Origin: Saprospiraceae bacterium
Lineage (GTDB): Bacteria > Bacteroidota > Bacteroidia > Chitinophagales > Saprospiraceae
Assembly: GCA_019634045.1 (NCBI GenBank)
Contig: JAHQWA010000242.1
Location: 1-39,232 of the forward strand
Reading direction: 5' to 3'
Length of the DNA: 39,232 nucleotides
Position numbers and translations under genes: made by a program. This document shows positions 17,536 to 25,829 of the stretch, one piece after another (positions within the stretch are counted from its first letter, which is position 1; each line of letters begins with the position of its first letter). The notes under the pieces are model-generated. The model did no database searches. It was not told the DNA's origin and saw nothing but the letters and a program-made list of their open reading frames with translations.

Positions 17536-17566
17536 AGAGATGGTTTCCAATCAGGAAATCATCTCT
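17536..17566. terminator. Hairpin between convergent xylA and desaturase genes
   Basis: A 13-bp stem, AGAGATGGTTTCC (17536-17548) with GGAAATCATCTCT (17554-17566) and one G-U pair, has a 5-nt loop. No strong T tract follows, so termination may be weak on either strand; its place between convergent genes supports the call. Confidence 0.65.
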
Positions 17567-17587
17567 ACTCATTTTAGGACTTACCTT

Positions 17588-18577
17588 TTACATCATGCCG
17601 TTAGGCTTCACCCACTGCATCTGTACAGGGTCCTCAGTCACCATCAAGCGTTCCGCAACACGCAGTAACCTGGCAGGAAGCTTCATGACATAATCCCTTG
17701 CCTTTTCTGCCTCCTCGGTCAATGAGCTTAAATGCTCAATGTCCCAATAAGTAGTCAGCTTTTTCATGATATCCACATAGTCTAAGCTAGTGTATACCCC
17801 CATTCGCTGAGCTGCATCAGAAAAAGTTACAAAGGCTTCTGATATCTTTTGACCCGATTCGCGAATAAAGTGAGCAGGCATTACAATTTTGCGTTTCATC
17901 ATATCCGCAAAGGCCAGCATCATTTGACTCGGATCGTACTCAAAGATTAATTTTACAAATTCTCGATAGGCTAGATAATGACGCATTTCGTCACCAGCAA
18001 TGATTCGACACATATTGCCGAGTCGTTGATTCCCTTTATCTAAGGCAAGTTTGGAAACTCTTTTATGAGAAATGTGTGTGGCTAGCTCCTGAAAGCTAGT
18101 ATAAACGAAGTTTTTGTAAGGATCGCGGCCTGTTCCAATATCAAAACCATCGCTAATCAGATATTGGATTGTCTTTTCGACTTCCTTCATTTCTGTCCTT
18201 CCGGACAAGAATAGATACTTGTTTAACAGATCTCCGTGTCGGTTTTCCTCAGCGGTCCAATGACGGACCCACTTTGCCCAAGGGTTTCTCGTTTGTTGGT
18301 CTACGCCTACGACGTCCATTAACCAGGACTCGTAGGTAGGCAGTGCTTCCTCAGTGATCATATCACCGATAAGTACTACCCAAAAGTCATAATCCAATTC
18401 TTTTGCCTCCTCTCGAATTTCCTTGATCTCATCGATAAATTCTTCGGACTGCGGATCCGGTAAGAAGTCGGATGGCTGCCAGATTTTATCAATAGGGACC
18501 AAGTATTTTTCCATGAAACCGTCTATTTGTTTTTCCACGGCTTTCATGACATCTAGTCGGATGTTAAAGATTGACAT
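17588..18577 (-). CDS. Acyl-ACP desaturase (soluble diiron, stearoyl-ACP type)
   Basis: Introduces a double bond into acyl chains on acyl carrier protein, using a diiron centre and ferredoxin-type electrons. With the ATG at 18577 the protein has 329 residues; a start at 18607 would add ten residues that do not look like family sequence. Diiron ligands are readable: the EEALPTY motif (about 76-82), E111 and H114 in EENRHGD, the glutamate near 164 in SFQELATHISH, and E197 with H200 in DEMRH. The double EXXH plan is that of plant and actinobacterial desaturases. It converges on xylA. It probably adjusts membrane unsaturation. Confidence 0.93.
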   Translation of the reverse strand: MSIFNIRLDVMKAVEKQIDGFMEKYLVPIDKIWQPSDFLPDPQSEEFIDEIKEIREEAKELDYDFWVVLIGDMITEEALPTYESWLMDVVGVDQQTRNPWAKWVRHWTAEENRHGDLLNKYLFLSGRTEMKEVEKTIQYLISDGFDIGTGRDPYKNFVYTSFQELATHISHKRVSKLALDKGNQRLGNMCRIIAGDEMRHYLAYREFVKLIFEYDPSQMMLAFADMMKRKIVMPAHFIRESGQKISEAFVTFSDAAQRMGVYTSLDYVDIMKKLTTYWDIEHLSSLTEEAEKARDYVMKLPARLLRVAERLMVTEDPVQMQWVKPNGMM

Positions 18578-18860
18578 AATATGGATCACATTTAATGAGG
18601 TGCACAAGAAACGAGCTTTTCAGCTAGATTTATAGGATATACGCCTTTATAAGCGGAATAATTTATTTTTATCCCACTTCACTACTTATCCTACTGATTC
18701 ACAACTCAATCTCTGTAAATTCGTACAAAATTTGGTAGTGTATCAAAAACGTGGGCCCCTGAGCTCTTCCCCAGCTCTTGTCGCGTGTATTCACCACAAT
18801 ATCAAGTAGCTGATAAACTAGCCAATATTTAGTGTATCCTAAACACCATATTGAACTGAC

Positions 18861-19715
18861 ATGAAACTGAAAAAGAAAGTCTTTGAGATCCTTGATGGAG
18901 GTGAAGGGAAAAAAACTACTTTAAACAAACGGGTCAACGCTGCGATTATGGCCTTGATCATTCTCAGCGTAATCTCCATTATTCTAGCTTCCTATGCCCC
19001 ATTGCGAGAACGCTTTGGGACGGCTTTTGCCGTTTTTGAACTGCTTACGATCATCATTTTTAGTATTGAATATCTATTACGTATTTGGATCGCAGACCTC
19101 AAATACCCAAGACTTACCGTCAGGAAAGCTCGTTTAAAATTTATCCGTTCCCCCATGGGGTTGGTAGATCTCATTGCTATTCTCCCTTTCTATCTGCCTT
19201 TTGTCGTAGCCTTCGATTTACGGTTCATCCGTTTACTACGAATCTTGCGGCTATTACGCGTACTAAAACTAAAGCGGCACTCCAGAGCACTGAAGATCAT
19301 TGTTCGGATTTTTTCCGAGAAGAAATCAGAACTCTCCATTACCTTATTCGTAACATTCATCCTCTTATTGATTTCTTCCAGTGTGATGTATAACCTGGAA
19401 AATGAAGCCCAACCCGATAAATTTCCAGATATCATTTCTACCTTTTGGTGGGCCATAGCCACCTTAACAACCGTTGGTTACGGCGATGTTTTTCCGATTA
19501 CCCCTTTAGGCAAATTTTTTGGCGGGATTATTGCTTTACTGGGTATTGGAATGGTAGCTCTGCCTACGGGTATCATTAGTGCCGCTTTCATTGAAGGATT
19601 AGAAAAGGAAAAGAAGAAGAAGAAAAAGAAGAAACGAGAGTTGCTGGAAAACTTGGAAGATTACAACTATTGCCCTTGTTGTGGCCAAGCCTTACCCGAA
19701 AGTGACAAGACTTAA
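18861..19715 (+). CDS. Voltage-gated-type potassium channel
   Basis: 284 residues with the six-segment Kv layout. S1 is VNAAIMALIILSVISIILASY, S4 is the arginine ladder RFIRLLRILRLLRVLKLK (about residues 120-137), and the pore has the selectivity filter TVGYGD at 204-209, exact for potassium. S6 follows (GIIALLGIGMVALPTGIISAAF). The C-terminal tail is unusual: a run of about eight lysines (KKKKKKKK) and then CPCCG at 271-275, half of a zinc ribbon. It forms tetramers in the inner membrane. The SRPBCC gene lies 42 nt downstream and may be co-transcribed. Confidence 0.93.
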   Translation: MKLKKKVFEILDGGEGKKTTLNKRVNAAIMALIILSVISIILASYAPLRERFGTAFAVFELLTIIIFSIEYLLRIWIADLKYPRLTVRKARLKFIRSPMGLVDLIAILPFYLPFVVAFDLRFIRLLRILRLLRVLKLKRHSRALKIIVRIFSEKKSELSITLFVTFILLLISSSVMYNLENEAQPDKFPDIISTFWWAIATLTTVGYGDVFPITPLGKFFGGIIALLGIGMVALPTGIISAAFIEGLEKEKKKKKKKKRELLENLEDYNYCPCCGQALPESDKT

Positions 19716-19757
19716 CTCAAGATATTTTTCCACCAAACTATTTAATCAAAACCACCT

Positions 19758-20279
19758 ATGTTATTCTTGTATATTCTATTGGCTATCGTAGCCATTATAG
19801 CAATTCTAGGTTTCATAGCCCCCAAAGATTTTGCTGTTGAAAGAACCATTGATCTTTCCGTTTCTCAACAGACCGCCTACGACGCCCTGCGCTCCTTGAA
19901 GCAGCAGGACGAATGGTCAGTATGGGCAAAAAAAGATCCAACTATGGAAAAGGATTTTCGAGGTACTGACGGAGAAGTGGGATCCGTTTCCTATTGGAAC
20001 GGAAATAAGGATGTTGGTGAAGGAGAACAGGAAATTATGGGCCTACACCCTCCTCATCGCATAGATACGCAGTTGCGTTTCCTAAAACCGTGGAAAGCCA
20101 CCAATGATGCCTACTTCAAGATCGATGAGACAGGTGAAGGAAGTCGCGTTTCTTGGGGTTTCAGCGGAAGCAGTCCCTTTCCAATGAATGTCATGATGAT
20201 GTTCATGAACCTGGACAAGTCCGTCGGCGGAGACTTTGAGCAAGGACTTACCAATTTCAAAGCTTATATCGAGAAATAG
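19758..20279 (+). CDS. Membrane-anchored SRPBCC (START-like) protein
   Basis: 173 residues. Residues 1-21 are a transmembrane anchor (LFLYILLAIVAIIAILGFIA). The rest fits the SRPBCC/polyketide-cyclase-like fold: FAVERTIDLSVSQQTAYDALRSL at the start, a DEWSVWAKKDP segment, then RVSWGFSG and a long C-terminal helix ending FKAYIEK. These domains bind hydrophobic ligands in a deep cavity. No catalytic motif is evident and the ligand is unknown. It is the second gene after the potassium channel and is followed by a hairpin. Confidence 0.85.
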   Translation: MLFLYILLAIVAIIAILGFIAPKDFAVERTIDLSVSQQTAYDALRSLKQQDEWSVWAKKDPTMEKDFRGTDGEVGSVSYWNGNKDVGEGEQEIMGLHPPHRIDTQLRFLKPWKATNDAYFKIDETGEGSRVSWGFSGSSPFPMNVMMMFMNLDKSVGGDFEQGLTNFKAYIEK

Positions 20280-20288
20280 GTTCTTGCT

Positions 20289-20340
20289 TTTGACATCTCC
20301 GGAGACACTTGGGAAAACCCTTGGCTTCGGAGGTGTCAAA
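20289..20340 (+). terminator. Hairpin after the SRPBCC gene
   Basis: TTTGACATCTCCG (20289-20301) pairs over 13 bp, with one G-U, with CGGAGGTGTCAAA (20328-20340). The loop is 26 nt and only weak T content follows, so it is a probable terminator, 10 nt after the stop codon. Confidence 0.6.
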
Positions 20341-20469
20341 TAGGCTTGTCAGGGGGAATTCGTTGCCTACTTGACTAAGATCTCCCCAAACAAAATGAAA
20401 ACACACACTTCTTCCCCTGCCATTCTGTCCTCTTATTGCAATCGGCTTGAAGTTTGATAGTATACTCGT

Positions 20470-20832
20470 ATGAACCGCTTCAAGCTACCGGATCATTTCT
20501 CACTTATATCCTTGCTACCTTGGATGCTTCTAGCCCTTGTCATCGAGCAAGGCCCAGCTCTATCATTCTATCCTGACGCTAATTTTAGTCACCAAATAGA
20601 ACTGGTAGAACAGCGTAGCGTGGAGGTGGCTTCTAGCGTCCAGCTGGAAAGCGATCAAGAACTAAATCAGAGGAACTCCGTCCTGTCTTTGCTGGCATCT
20701 TTAGCTATCCCTTCTAGCTTCATTCCCTCATCTATTGGTGATAAGTCTTCCTCGTCCTTTGTGCCTCAGCAAGTCCAGCGACGCCTACTTTCCTGGATAC
20801 AAAGTAGGTCACTCCCCTATCAGTTATGCTAA
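20470..20832 (+). CDS. Hypothetical exported protein upstream of the SecA-like gene
   Basis: 120 residues I do not recognise. A basic start (MNRFKLPDHF) is followed by a hydrophobic stretch SLISLLPWMLLALVIEQGPA (about residues 11-30) that could be a signal peptide or anchor. The remainder is polar and serine-rich with several glutamines and leucines, ending WIQSRSLPYQLC with a C-terminal cysteine. It lies 103 nt before the SecA-like gene on the same strand, so the two may be one unit; there is no hairpin between them. It could be a genuine substrate or accessory, or a small ORF of no consequence. Confidence 0.45.
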   Translation: MNRFKLPDHFSLISLLPWMLLALVIEQGPALSFYPDANFSHQIELVEQRSVEVASSVQLESDQELNQRNSVLSLLASLAIPSSFIPSSIGDKSSSSFVPQQVQRRLLSWIQSRSLPYQLC

Positions 20833-20935
20833 TTTTTTCCATTACCTGAGAAACTGGGTTCTCCTCGCCAACTAAGCAATGGCGGGCAGTTCCCTTCTGA
20901 AAATTATTAGCTAACTTGTTTTAACACATTTGACA

Positions 20936-23314
20936 ATGAAATTTCTGCATAAGCTCCATCATTGGGGGATTGGCAGTCCTACCTACATTCAAACTGATCT
21001 TTCTACCTATGAGAACAGATTAGAAGACATCTATAAGTCCTTTAGATCAGTCACCAACCTAACCAACCTAAAACTACAAGCATACGCGGCCGAACTCCGG
21101 GCACAGGCACAATCTGGAACGGATCTAGAAGAATTACTAGCACCTACCTATGCTTTGGTCAAGGAGGTTATACATCGTCAACTTAAAGTCAAAGTATTTG
21201 ATATACAAGTAGTAGCCGCCATCCCCTTGCACCAACGAAAATTGATAGAAATGCAAACCGGGGAAGGAAAAACACTCACCGCCGTTTTTCCCGCCATCCT
21301 CAACGCCTGGCAAGGAAAAGGTGTACATATTTTGACCTTCAACGATTACCTAGCTAAAAGGGACGCCCAATGGATGGGACCTATTTATGAGTTTCTCGGG
21401 CTCAGCGTTGGGTACATTTCGAATGAAATGTCGTTCGCAGATAAGAAAACCGCCTACAACTGTGATATCACCTACGCCACGGCCAAAGAAGTGGGCTTTG
21501 ATTTTTTGAGGTCTAAAGGGGCTTTCGAAGCGCAAGAATGCTTACTTCGTCCCTTCCACTATGCCATCGTAGATGAGGCGGACGCCATTATGATCGATGA
21601 AGCCCGAAACCCGCTGGTGATTGCCGGAACCATGAAGAAAAATGGTATCGACCTCAGAAAAGTTGCTCGCCTGATCGGTAGCCTAGAAGCGGGGAATGAT
21701 TATACCTTTTCTGCGGAAGCACGTACCGTATTTCTGACCGACCACGGAATAGAAAAAGCAGAGGCCTTCTACGGCGTAATAGATCTCATCGAAGATGTAC
21801 ATTTCGATCTACATACGTCCATAAATCTTTCGCTGCAAGCCCATACGCTTCTAAACAAAGATGTGGATTACATCGTGAAGGAAAATCGTGTGTGGTTAAT
21901 CGATGAATTTACCGGTCGAGTAGTAGAAGATCGGCGCTGGCGGAATGGTTTACAGAGTGCCGTAGAGGCGAAAGAGAACCTGCCCTTACAGTCGGAGGGT
22001 AGCGTACTCAACTCTATTAGTTTACAACATCTATTGCAAAAGTATCCGAGAATTGCTGGGATGACGGCGACGGCCCAGTCCTCAGCCACCGAATTTGCAG
22101 AGTTTTATGGTTTAGAAACCATTGTCATCCCGCCGAATAAACCCTCCCGCCGAACCGATTATCCTGATCAGATCTACCTAGATAAGGCGAGTAAAGAGGC
22201 GGCCTTGCTAGAGGAGGTGCGCAACGCTCATCGAATCGGACAGCCCATTCTAATAGGGACGCTAACCGTCAGAGAATCTGAGCATCTAGCACAACTTTTT
22301 AGAGAAAATAATATCCCATGTCAGGTACTAAATGCCCGAAATGATGAAGAGGAAGCAAAGATCATAGCCGATGCGGGTCGTATTGGAGCCGTAACGATCG
22401 CCACGAATATGGCTGGGCGAGGAACGGACATCAAATTAGGGGGACATAATGAGGAGGAAAGGCGGCAGGTGATTCGCTATGGTGGTTTATATGTAATGGG
22501 TACCAATCGACATGAGAGTATTCGGATAGATCAACAACTTCGTGGAAGGGCCGGCAGACAGGGAGATGTCGGAAAAAGTCGTTTCTTCATCAGTTTGGAG
22601 GACGATCTGATGAATAAATATGGCCTAAAAGAGCTATTACCCAAAAGATTTCAGAAACTGGAGGGAACGGCCCCAATCCTAGCCCCTAAGCTTAGGAAAA
22701 CAATCCGCAAGCTGCAACATATCATAGAATGTCAGTTGCTGGATATGAGGAAAAGCCTTTACCAATATGCCGCTTTTACGGAAAAACAAAGAACGGTCAT
22801 ACAGCAAGAACGGTTAAAGATATTAGCCGATCCCAAGCATTTGATCCGTTTATTTCCGCCGCTTCCCAAACTAGCCCAAGCCAACCCTAAGCAATTGGCA
22901 TGGATCAAAACCTTTGCCCTGCTGCAATATGATCAGCAATGGGCTTTACATCTAGACGAATTGGCCCAATCGCGGGACGGTGTGCATCTAGTACGGCTGG
23001 GTGGGCAAAACCCCTTGAACACTTTTAGGAAGATGGCGGATGCTTCTTTTACTAAGCTGTACGAACGTCTGGAGATCCTACTTCGAGACTGGATAGAAAA
23101 AGTTCTCAGTGGAGACCTCTCCGAAGCAGAAACCCAGCACCTTGAACGCCCCGCCTCTACCTGGACCTACGTAATCAATGACAATCCATTTGAAGATCAA
23201 CTATCGATCATGCTGTTGGATAATGCTAATTCAGGTATGCATGTCGATTTCGTTTCTGCACCATTTCTATTTACCGTCGCGATGATGCGCTGGATGAAGA
23301 AAAAGCGGTCTTAG
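20936..23314 (+). CDS. SecA-like preprotein translocase ATPase, short accessory form
   Basis: 792 residues from ATG 20936 (a TTG at 20930 adds two). All ATPase motifs of SecA are seen: EMQTGEGKTL with GEGKT at 109-113, FNDYLAKRDAQWMGPIYEFLGL, VDEADAIMIDEAR (212 on), IAGMTATA, NMAGRGTDIKLGG (491 on) and QLRGRAGRQGD (535 on). Helical-scaffold sequence continues at WALHLDELAQSRDGVHLVRLGGQNPL. It is much shorter than the usual Bacteroidota SecA (around 1100 residues) and lacks the zinc-binding CxCxSG tail. Some motifs drift (TYATAKEVGFDFLR for TYGTNNEFGFDYLR). It is therefore most likely a second SecA with a special substrate. It probably moves proteins through SecYEG, but that is inferred. Confidence 0.88.
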   Translation: MKFLHKLHHWGIGSPTYIQTDLSTYENRLEDIYKSFRSVTNLTNLKLQAYAAELRAQAQSGTDLEELLAPTYALVKEVIHRQLKVKVFDIQVVAAIPLHQRKLIEMQTGEGKTLTAVFPAILNAWQGKGVHILTFNDYLAKRDAQWMGPIYEFLGLSVGYISNEMSFADKKTAYNCDITYATAKEVGFDFLRSKGAFEAQECLLRPFHYAIVDEADAIMIDEARNPLVIAGTMKKNGIDLRKVARLIGSLEAGNDYTFSAEARTVFLTDHGIEKAEAFYGVIDLIEDVHFDLHTSINLSLQAHTLLNKDVDYIVKENRVWLIDEFTGRVVEDRRWRNGLQSAVEAKENLPLQSEGSVLNSISLQHLLQKYPRIAGMTATAQSSATEFAEFYGLETIVIPPNKPSRRTDYPDQIYLDKASKEAALLEEVRNAHRIGQPILIGTLTVRESEHLAQLFRENNIPCQVLNARNDEEEAKIIADAGRIGAVTIATNMAGRGTDIKLGGHNEEERRQVIRYGGLYVMGTNRHESIRIDQQLRGRAGRQGDVGKSRFFISLEDDLMNKYGLKELLPKRFQKLEGTAPILAPKLRKTIRKLQHIIECQLLDMRKSLYQYAAFTEKQRTVIQQERLKILADPKHLIRLFPPLPKLAQANPKQLAWIKTFALLQYDQQWALHLDELAQSRDGVHLVRLGGQNPLNTFRKMADASFTKLYERLEILLRDWIEKVLSGDLSEAETQHLERPASTWTYVINDNPFEDQLSIMLLDNANSGMHVDFVSAPFLFTVAMMRWMKKKRS

Positions 23315-23328
23315 GGACTACCTCCTCA

Positions 23329-23364
23329 GGTGCCGGCGGCTCATTTGTTGCCGCCGGCACCTTT
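23329..23364 (+). terminator. Terminator of the SecA-like gene
   Basis: A perfect 12-bp GC-rich stem, GGTGCCGGCGGC (23329-23340) with GCCGCCGGCACC (23350-23361), has a 9-nt loop and is followed by TTT. It lies 15 nt after the stop codon. Confidence 0.8.
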
Positions 23365-23479
23365 CGCTTGGCAATTTTCCAATAAATTCTCTCGCCTTTT
23401 ATCTCAAAAAAACCTATAACCATTCCTTATTATACGTAGCGATCTCATGGATTGAGCCTTACTTTGTCCTGCAAATGTT

Positions 23480-23640
23480 TTTGGCTATGAAGGATTTGTA
23501 CAAAATACGTTTCCGATAAGCGATCGGATGCCCTACTGCTTATCGCGGTAAAAACTTGCTATAAGTCCTGAAAAATGTTCTTTTTTTCGCTATCAAATGC
23601 CGCTAGTATTGTGGTGCAATACGAGGGGGATCAGTCCCCC
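23480..23640 (+). promoter_or_regulatory. Candidate promoter and three-hairpin leader of the cohesin lipoprotein gene
   Basis: TTTG (23480-23483) and a near-consensus TACGTTTC (23506-23513) are 22 nt apart. Between them and ATG 23673 lie three perfect inverted repeats: CGATAAGC/GCTTATCG (23514-23545), GTATTG/CAATAC (23606-23622) and GGGGGA/TCCCCC (23625-23640), the last followed by ATTTTT. The leader is about 150 nt. The last hairpin with its T run looks like an attenuator; that role is inferred. Confidence 0.4.
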
Positions 23641-23672
23641 ATTTTTACAATAATCCTAAAACGTAAATCACC

Positions 23673-24245
23673 ATGATCAGAACTAGATTGTTTGTAGTGC
23701 TAGCTATTGCACTATCTTTTGTGGCCTGTACAAAAGAGGACATCACACCGACCGAAGAAACAGCGGTAGATCTAGGAAAAGAAAGCCTAGAGCAAGTCGA
23801 AGCATTAACTACCAATAAAAAATGGGGCAGTTTTGTGCTATTTAAGGTTGAAAATGCCAATGTAACAGCCGGATCATCTTTTTGTGTAGATGTAAAAGCG
23901 GCTGGCTTTCAAGATATCGTCACCTACCAATACAGCGTAGGCTGGGATGACAATGTCTTAGCCTTTTCACACGTAGACAACTTCAATTTGCCCGGTTTAG
24001 ACGCTAGCAACTTTGGTAATCCACAAAGTGATCGCCTAACTACCTCCTGGATAGATTTAACCCTTTCCGGGGCAAGCGTGCCTCGAGGCACCCCATTGTA
24101 CAGTATCTGTTTTGATGCCATCGGAAACCCCGGCGACCGTACCCCTGTAGCTATCACTGACAATCCAACCGATATTGAAGTAATCAACACGAGCTTCGAA
24201 GAAGTGAATGTATGGGCACGTCCAGGGCGAGTAAGATTGCGCTAA
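23673..24245 (+). CDS. Lipoprotein with a single cohesin-type domain
   Basis: 190 residues. The N terminus is a lipoprotein signal (LFVVLAIALSFVAC, lipid on C19). A short linker of about 35 residues leads to one beta-sandwich domain starting near GSFVLFKVENANVTAGSSFCVDVKAAG and including YQYSVGWDDNVLAFSHVDNF, PGLDASNFGNP and PLYSICFDAIGNPGDRTPVAIT, which closely follows the cohesin pattern (aG-t-v-v-v..., WD-n-vL-f). In Saprospiria-like bacteria this domain is common as a repeat in very large secreted proteins; here it stands alone on a lipid anchor. It may bind partners at the cell surface. No dockerin is visible in the window. Confidence 0.75.
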   Translation: MIRTRLFVVLAIALSFVACTKEDITPTEETAVDLGKESLEQVEALTTNKKWGSFVLFKVENANVTAGSSFCVDVKAAGFQDIVTYQYSVGWDDNVLAFSHVDNFNLPGLDASNFGNPQSDRLTTSWIDLTLSGASVPRGTPLYSICFDAIGNPGDRTPVAITDNPTDIEVINTSFEEVNVWARPGRVRLR

Positions 24246-24352
24246 AACTAGCCGTACATCATATTGCAGCAGCAGGCCGTAGACTCCTTATAACAAAGTC
24301 CCCCCAAATCAATCTAATCCCATAACCAAATTACAGTTCATTCAGTGTAGAG

Positions 24353-24386
24353 GAAGGACAGCTTATTGATGCTGTCCTTCTTTTTT
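24353..24386 (+). terminator. Rho-independent terminator after the cohesin lipoprotein gene
   Basis: A perfect 10-bp stem, GAAGGACAGC (24353-24362) with GCTGTCCTTC (24371-24380), has an 8-nt loop and is followed by six T residues. It is separated from the stop codon by about 107 nt of sequence without a gene. Confidence 0.92.
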
Positions 24387-24402
24387 ACTTCAAACAGAGA
24401 TT

Positions 24403-24461
24403 GTTCACAATTTTCAATAATTATTGAATGTTGTGAACTAAAATTTTAATTTCTACGTTTT
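24403..24461 (+). promoter_or_regulatory. Promoter overlapped by a 36-nt dyad upstream of the DCC gene
   Basis: A 36-nt dyad spans 24403-24438: outer arms GTTCACAA and TTGTGAAC, inner palindrome TTCAATAATTATTGAA, with 16 of 18 positions per arm matching. TTG at 24431-24433 and TACGTTTT at 24454-24461 are 20 nt apart and form a Bacteroidota-like promoter for the gene starting at 24481. The dyad covers the -33 element, so a bound dimeric regulator would block or alter initiation. The regulator is not identified. Confidence 0.55.
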
Positions 24462-24480
24462 CATAGCAAACCCTATACTT

Positions 24481-25227
24481 ATGAAAACCGAAAAAGCCAT
24501 CATCTATGACGACAACTGCCCCATGTGCCAATGGTATACGGGGGCATTCGTAGAGGCCAACCTCCTCAAATCTTCCAATAGAATATCCTTTTCTGAACTC
24601 AGTGAAAGTCCTTTAGCCGAGCAAATCCAAATGCAGCGCAGTAAACATGAAATCCCTTTGGTAGATTTGGCCGGCGGAGAGACCATCTACGGGGTGGATA
24701 GTTTAGTCCACTTATTACAACCTAAATTCCCCTTGGTAGAAAAGCTAATGCAGGTTGCCGCGATCTCCTACTTTGTACGCAGACTTTATAAATTCATTTC
24801 CTACAACCGTGGAATCATGGCACCCAGTTTTCCCACTTATCGCAAGTACGATTGTACGCCTGATTTTCATTTAGGATATCGGCTACTGTTGGTGCTTTTA
24901 TTGGGGGGATTGGGGAGTTCCCTCCTCTACACATCTTTATTGAGGCATGTTGTGCCAGCTTATGGCTTGCTGATCGGTGCAGGGCTTCTTTTTTTGGGCC
25001 TACCCTTTTTCAAAAGACATTACGTATCCTACCTAGGTCATTTGAGTGTTGTCCTATTTTTGGCTGGTCTTATATTGGGAATGGGTGAGGTAATGCCCTT
25101 CTTTCAGTCTATTTTCCTCGGCGTATCAATGGCCATCTTTCTCTGGCAGTTTATCAGAAGATATCGGATATTATGGGCACAGATGCAGTGGAAAAAACCA
25201 TCACCTTTGGTAGCGGAACCGATTTGA
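24481..25227 (+). CDS. DCC-family (DUF393) thiol-disulfide protein with membrane domain
   Basis: 248 residues. The N terminus carries the DCC signature AIIYDDNCPMCQWY (residues 6-19) with the CPMC pair, then a thioredoxin-like domain of about 110 residues including ETIYGVDSLVHLLQPKFP. The C-terminal half has several hydrophobic segments, for example RLLLVLLLGGLGSSLLYTSLL, AYGLLIGAGLLFLGLPFF, LSVVLFLAGLILGMGEVM and FFQSIFLGVSMAIFLWQF, so the protein is membrane-bound. DCC proteins are thought to be thiol-disulfide oxidoreductases; the membrane half is unusual and may resemble DoxX-type partners. It converges with the PhnA-like gene (15 nt). A strong dyad overlaps its promoter. Confidence 0.85.
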   Translation: MKTEKAIIYDDNCPMCQWYTGAFVEANLLKSSNRISFSELSESPLAEQIQMQRSKHEIPLVDLAGGETIYGVDSLVHLLQPKFPLVEKLMQVAAISYFVRRLYKFISYNRGIMAPSFPTYRKYDCTPDFHLGYRLLLVLLLGGLGSSLLYTSLLRHVVPAYGLLIGAGLLFLGLPFFKRHYVSYLGHLSVVLFLAGLILGMGEVMPFFQSIFLGVSMAIFLWQFIRRYRILWAQMQWKKPSPLVAEPI

Positions 25228-25242
25228 AAACACCAGTTTGTC

Positions 25243-25812
25243 TTACTTTGCTTTCTTCACATACTTGGTTAGGATGACAATATGTTGTCCATCTACTTTG
25301 CCTTCTATATACTCGGCATTGTTCGGATCAAGGCTAATTCTGCGTACCGCCACACCTCTTTTTGCCACTAGGCTACTGCCCTTTACATTCAGGTCTTTGA
25401 TCAGGATTACGGTGTCACCTGCTTTTAGTTGAACACCGTTACTATCCAAGTGTATCACTGCATCTTCATCCGGTTCCAGGGCTTTCGCCCAAGCGGCCAC
25501 TTCGTCTTCTAGATACATCATGTCCAAAAGATCCTGGGGCCATCCTTCAGCACGCAACTGGTGTAAGGTTCTCCAAGCAATGACTTGTATTGCTGGGACC
25601 TCGCTCCACATGCTATCATTAAGGCAACGCCAATGGTTAACATCCATCTCATCGGGATGATCAATCTGGTATCGACAATTACCACAAATCATCGCAGCGC
25701 CCGCTGCTCCCTCTTTGATAGGCGGCACCTGATACACTTCTAACACAGCATCAGACTTACACAGCTCGCAATGTCCGTCCGCACGTTTTTCCAACACCTT
25801 TTCGAGTTTCAT
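25243..25812 (-). CDS. PhnA/YjdM-family protein
   Basis: 189 residues with an N-terminal zinc ribbon (C15, C18, C43, C46, in CELC and CGNC). The C-terminal PhnA domain is clear: DSNGVQLKAGDTVILIKDLNVKGSS, KRGVAVRRISLDPNNAEYIEGKVDGQHIVILTKYVKK. The name comes from genes beside phosphonate clusters, but the family is not needed for phosphonate use and its role is unknown. The middle region (residues about 60-125) is longer than in the 110-residue E. coli YjdM. A -7 element TATCTTTG (minus strand, 25830-25837) lies just upstream of the start. Confidence 0.88.
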   Translation of the reverse strand: MKLEKVLEKRADGHCELCKSDAVLEVYQVPPIKEGAAGAAMICGNCRYQIDHPDEMDVNHWRCLNDSMWSEVPAIQVIAWRTLHQLRAEGWPQDLLDMMYLEDEVAAWAKALEPDEDAVIHLDSNGVQLKAGDTVILIKDLNVKGSSLVAKRGVAVRRISLDPNNAEYIEGKVDGQHIVILTKYVKKAK

Positions 25813-25829
25813 ATGGTCAATTTGAGCGC

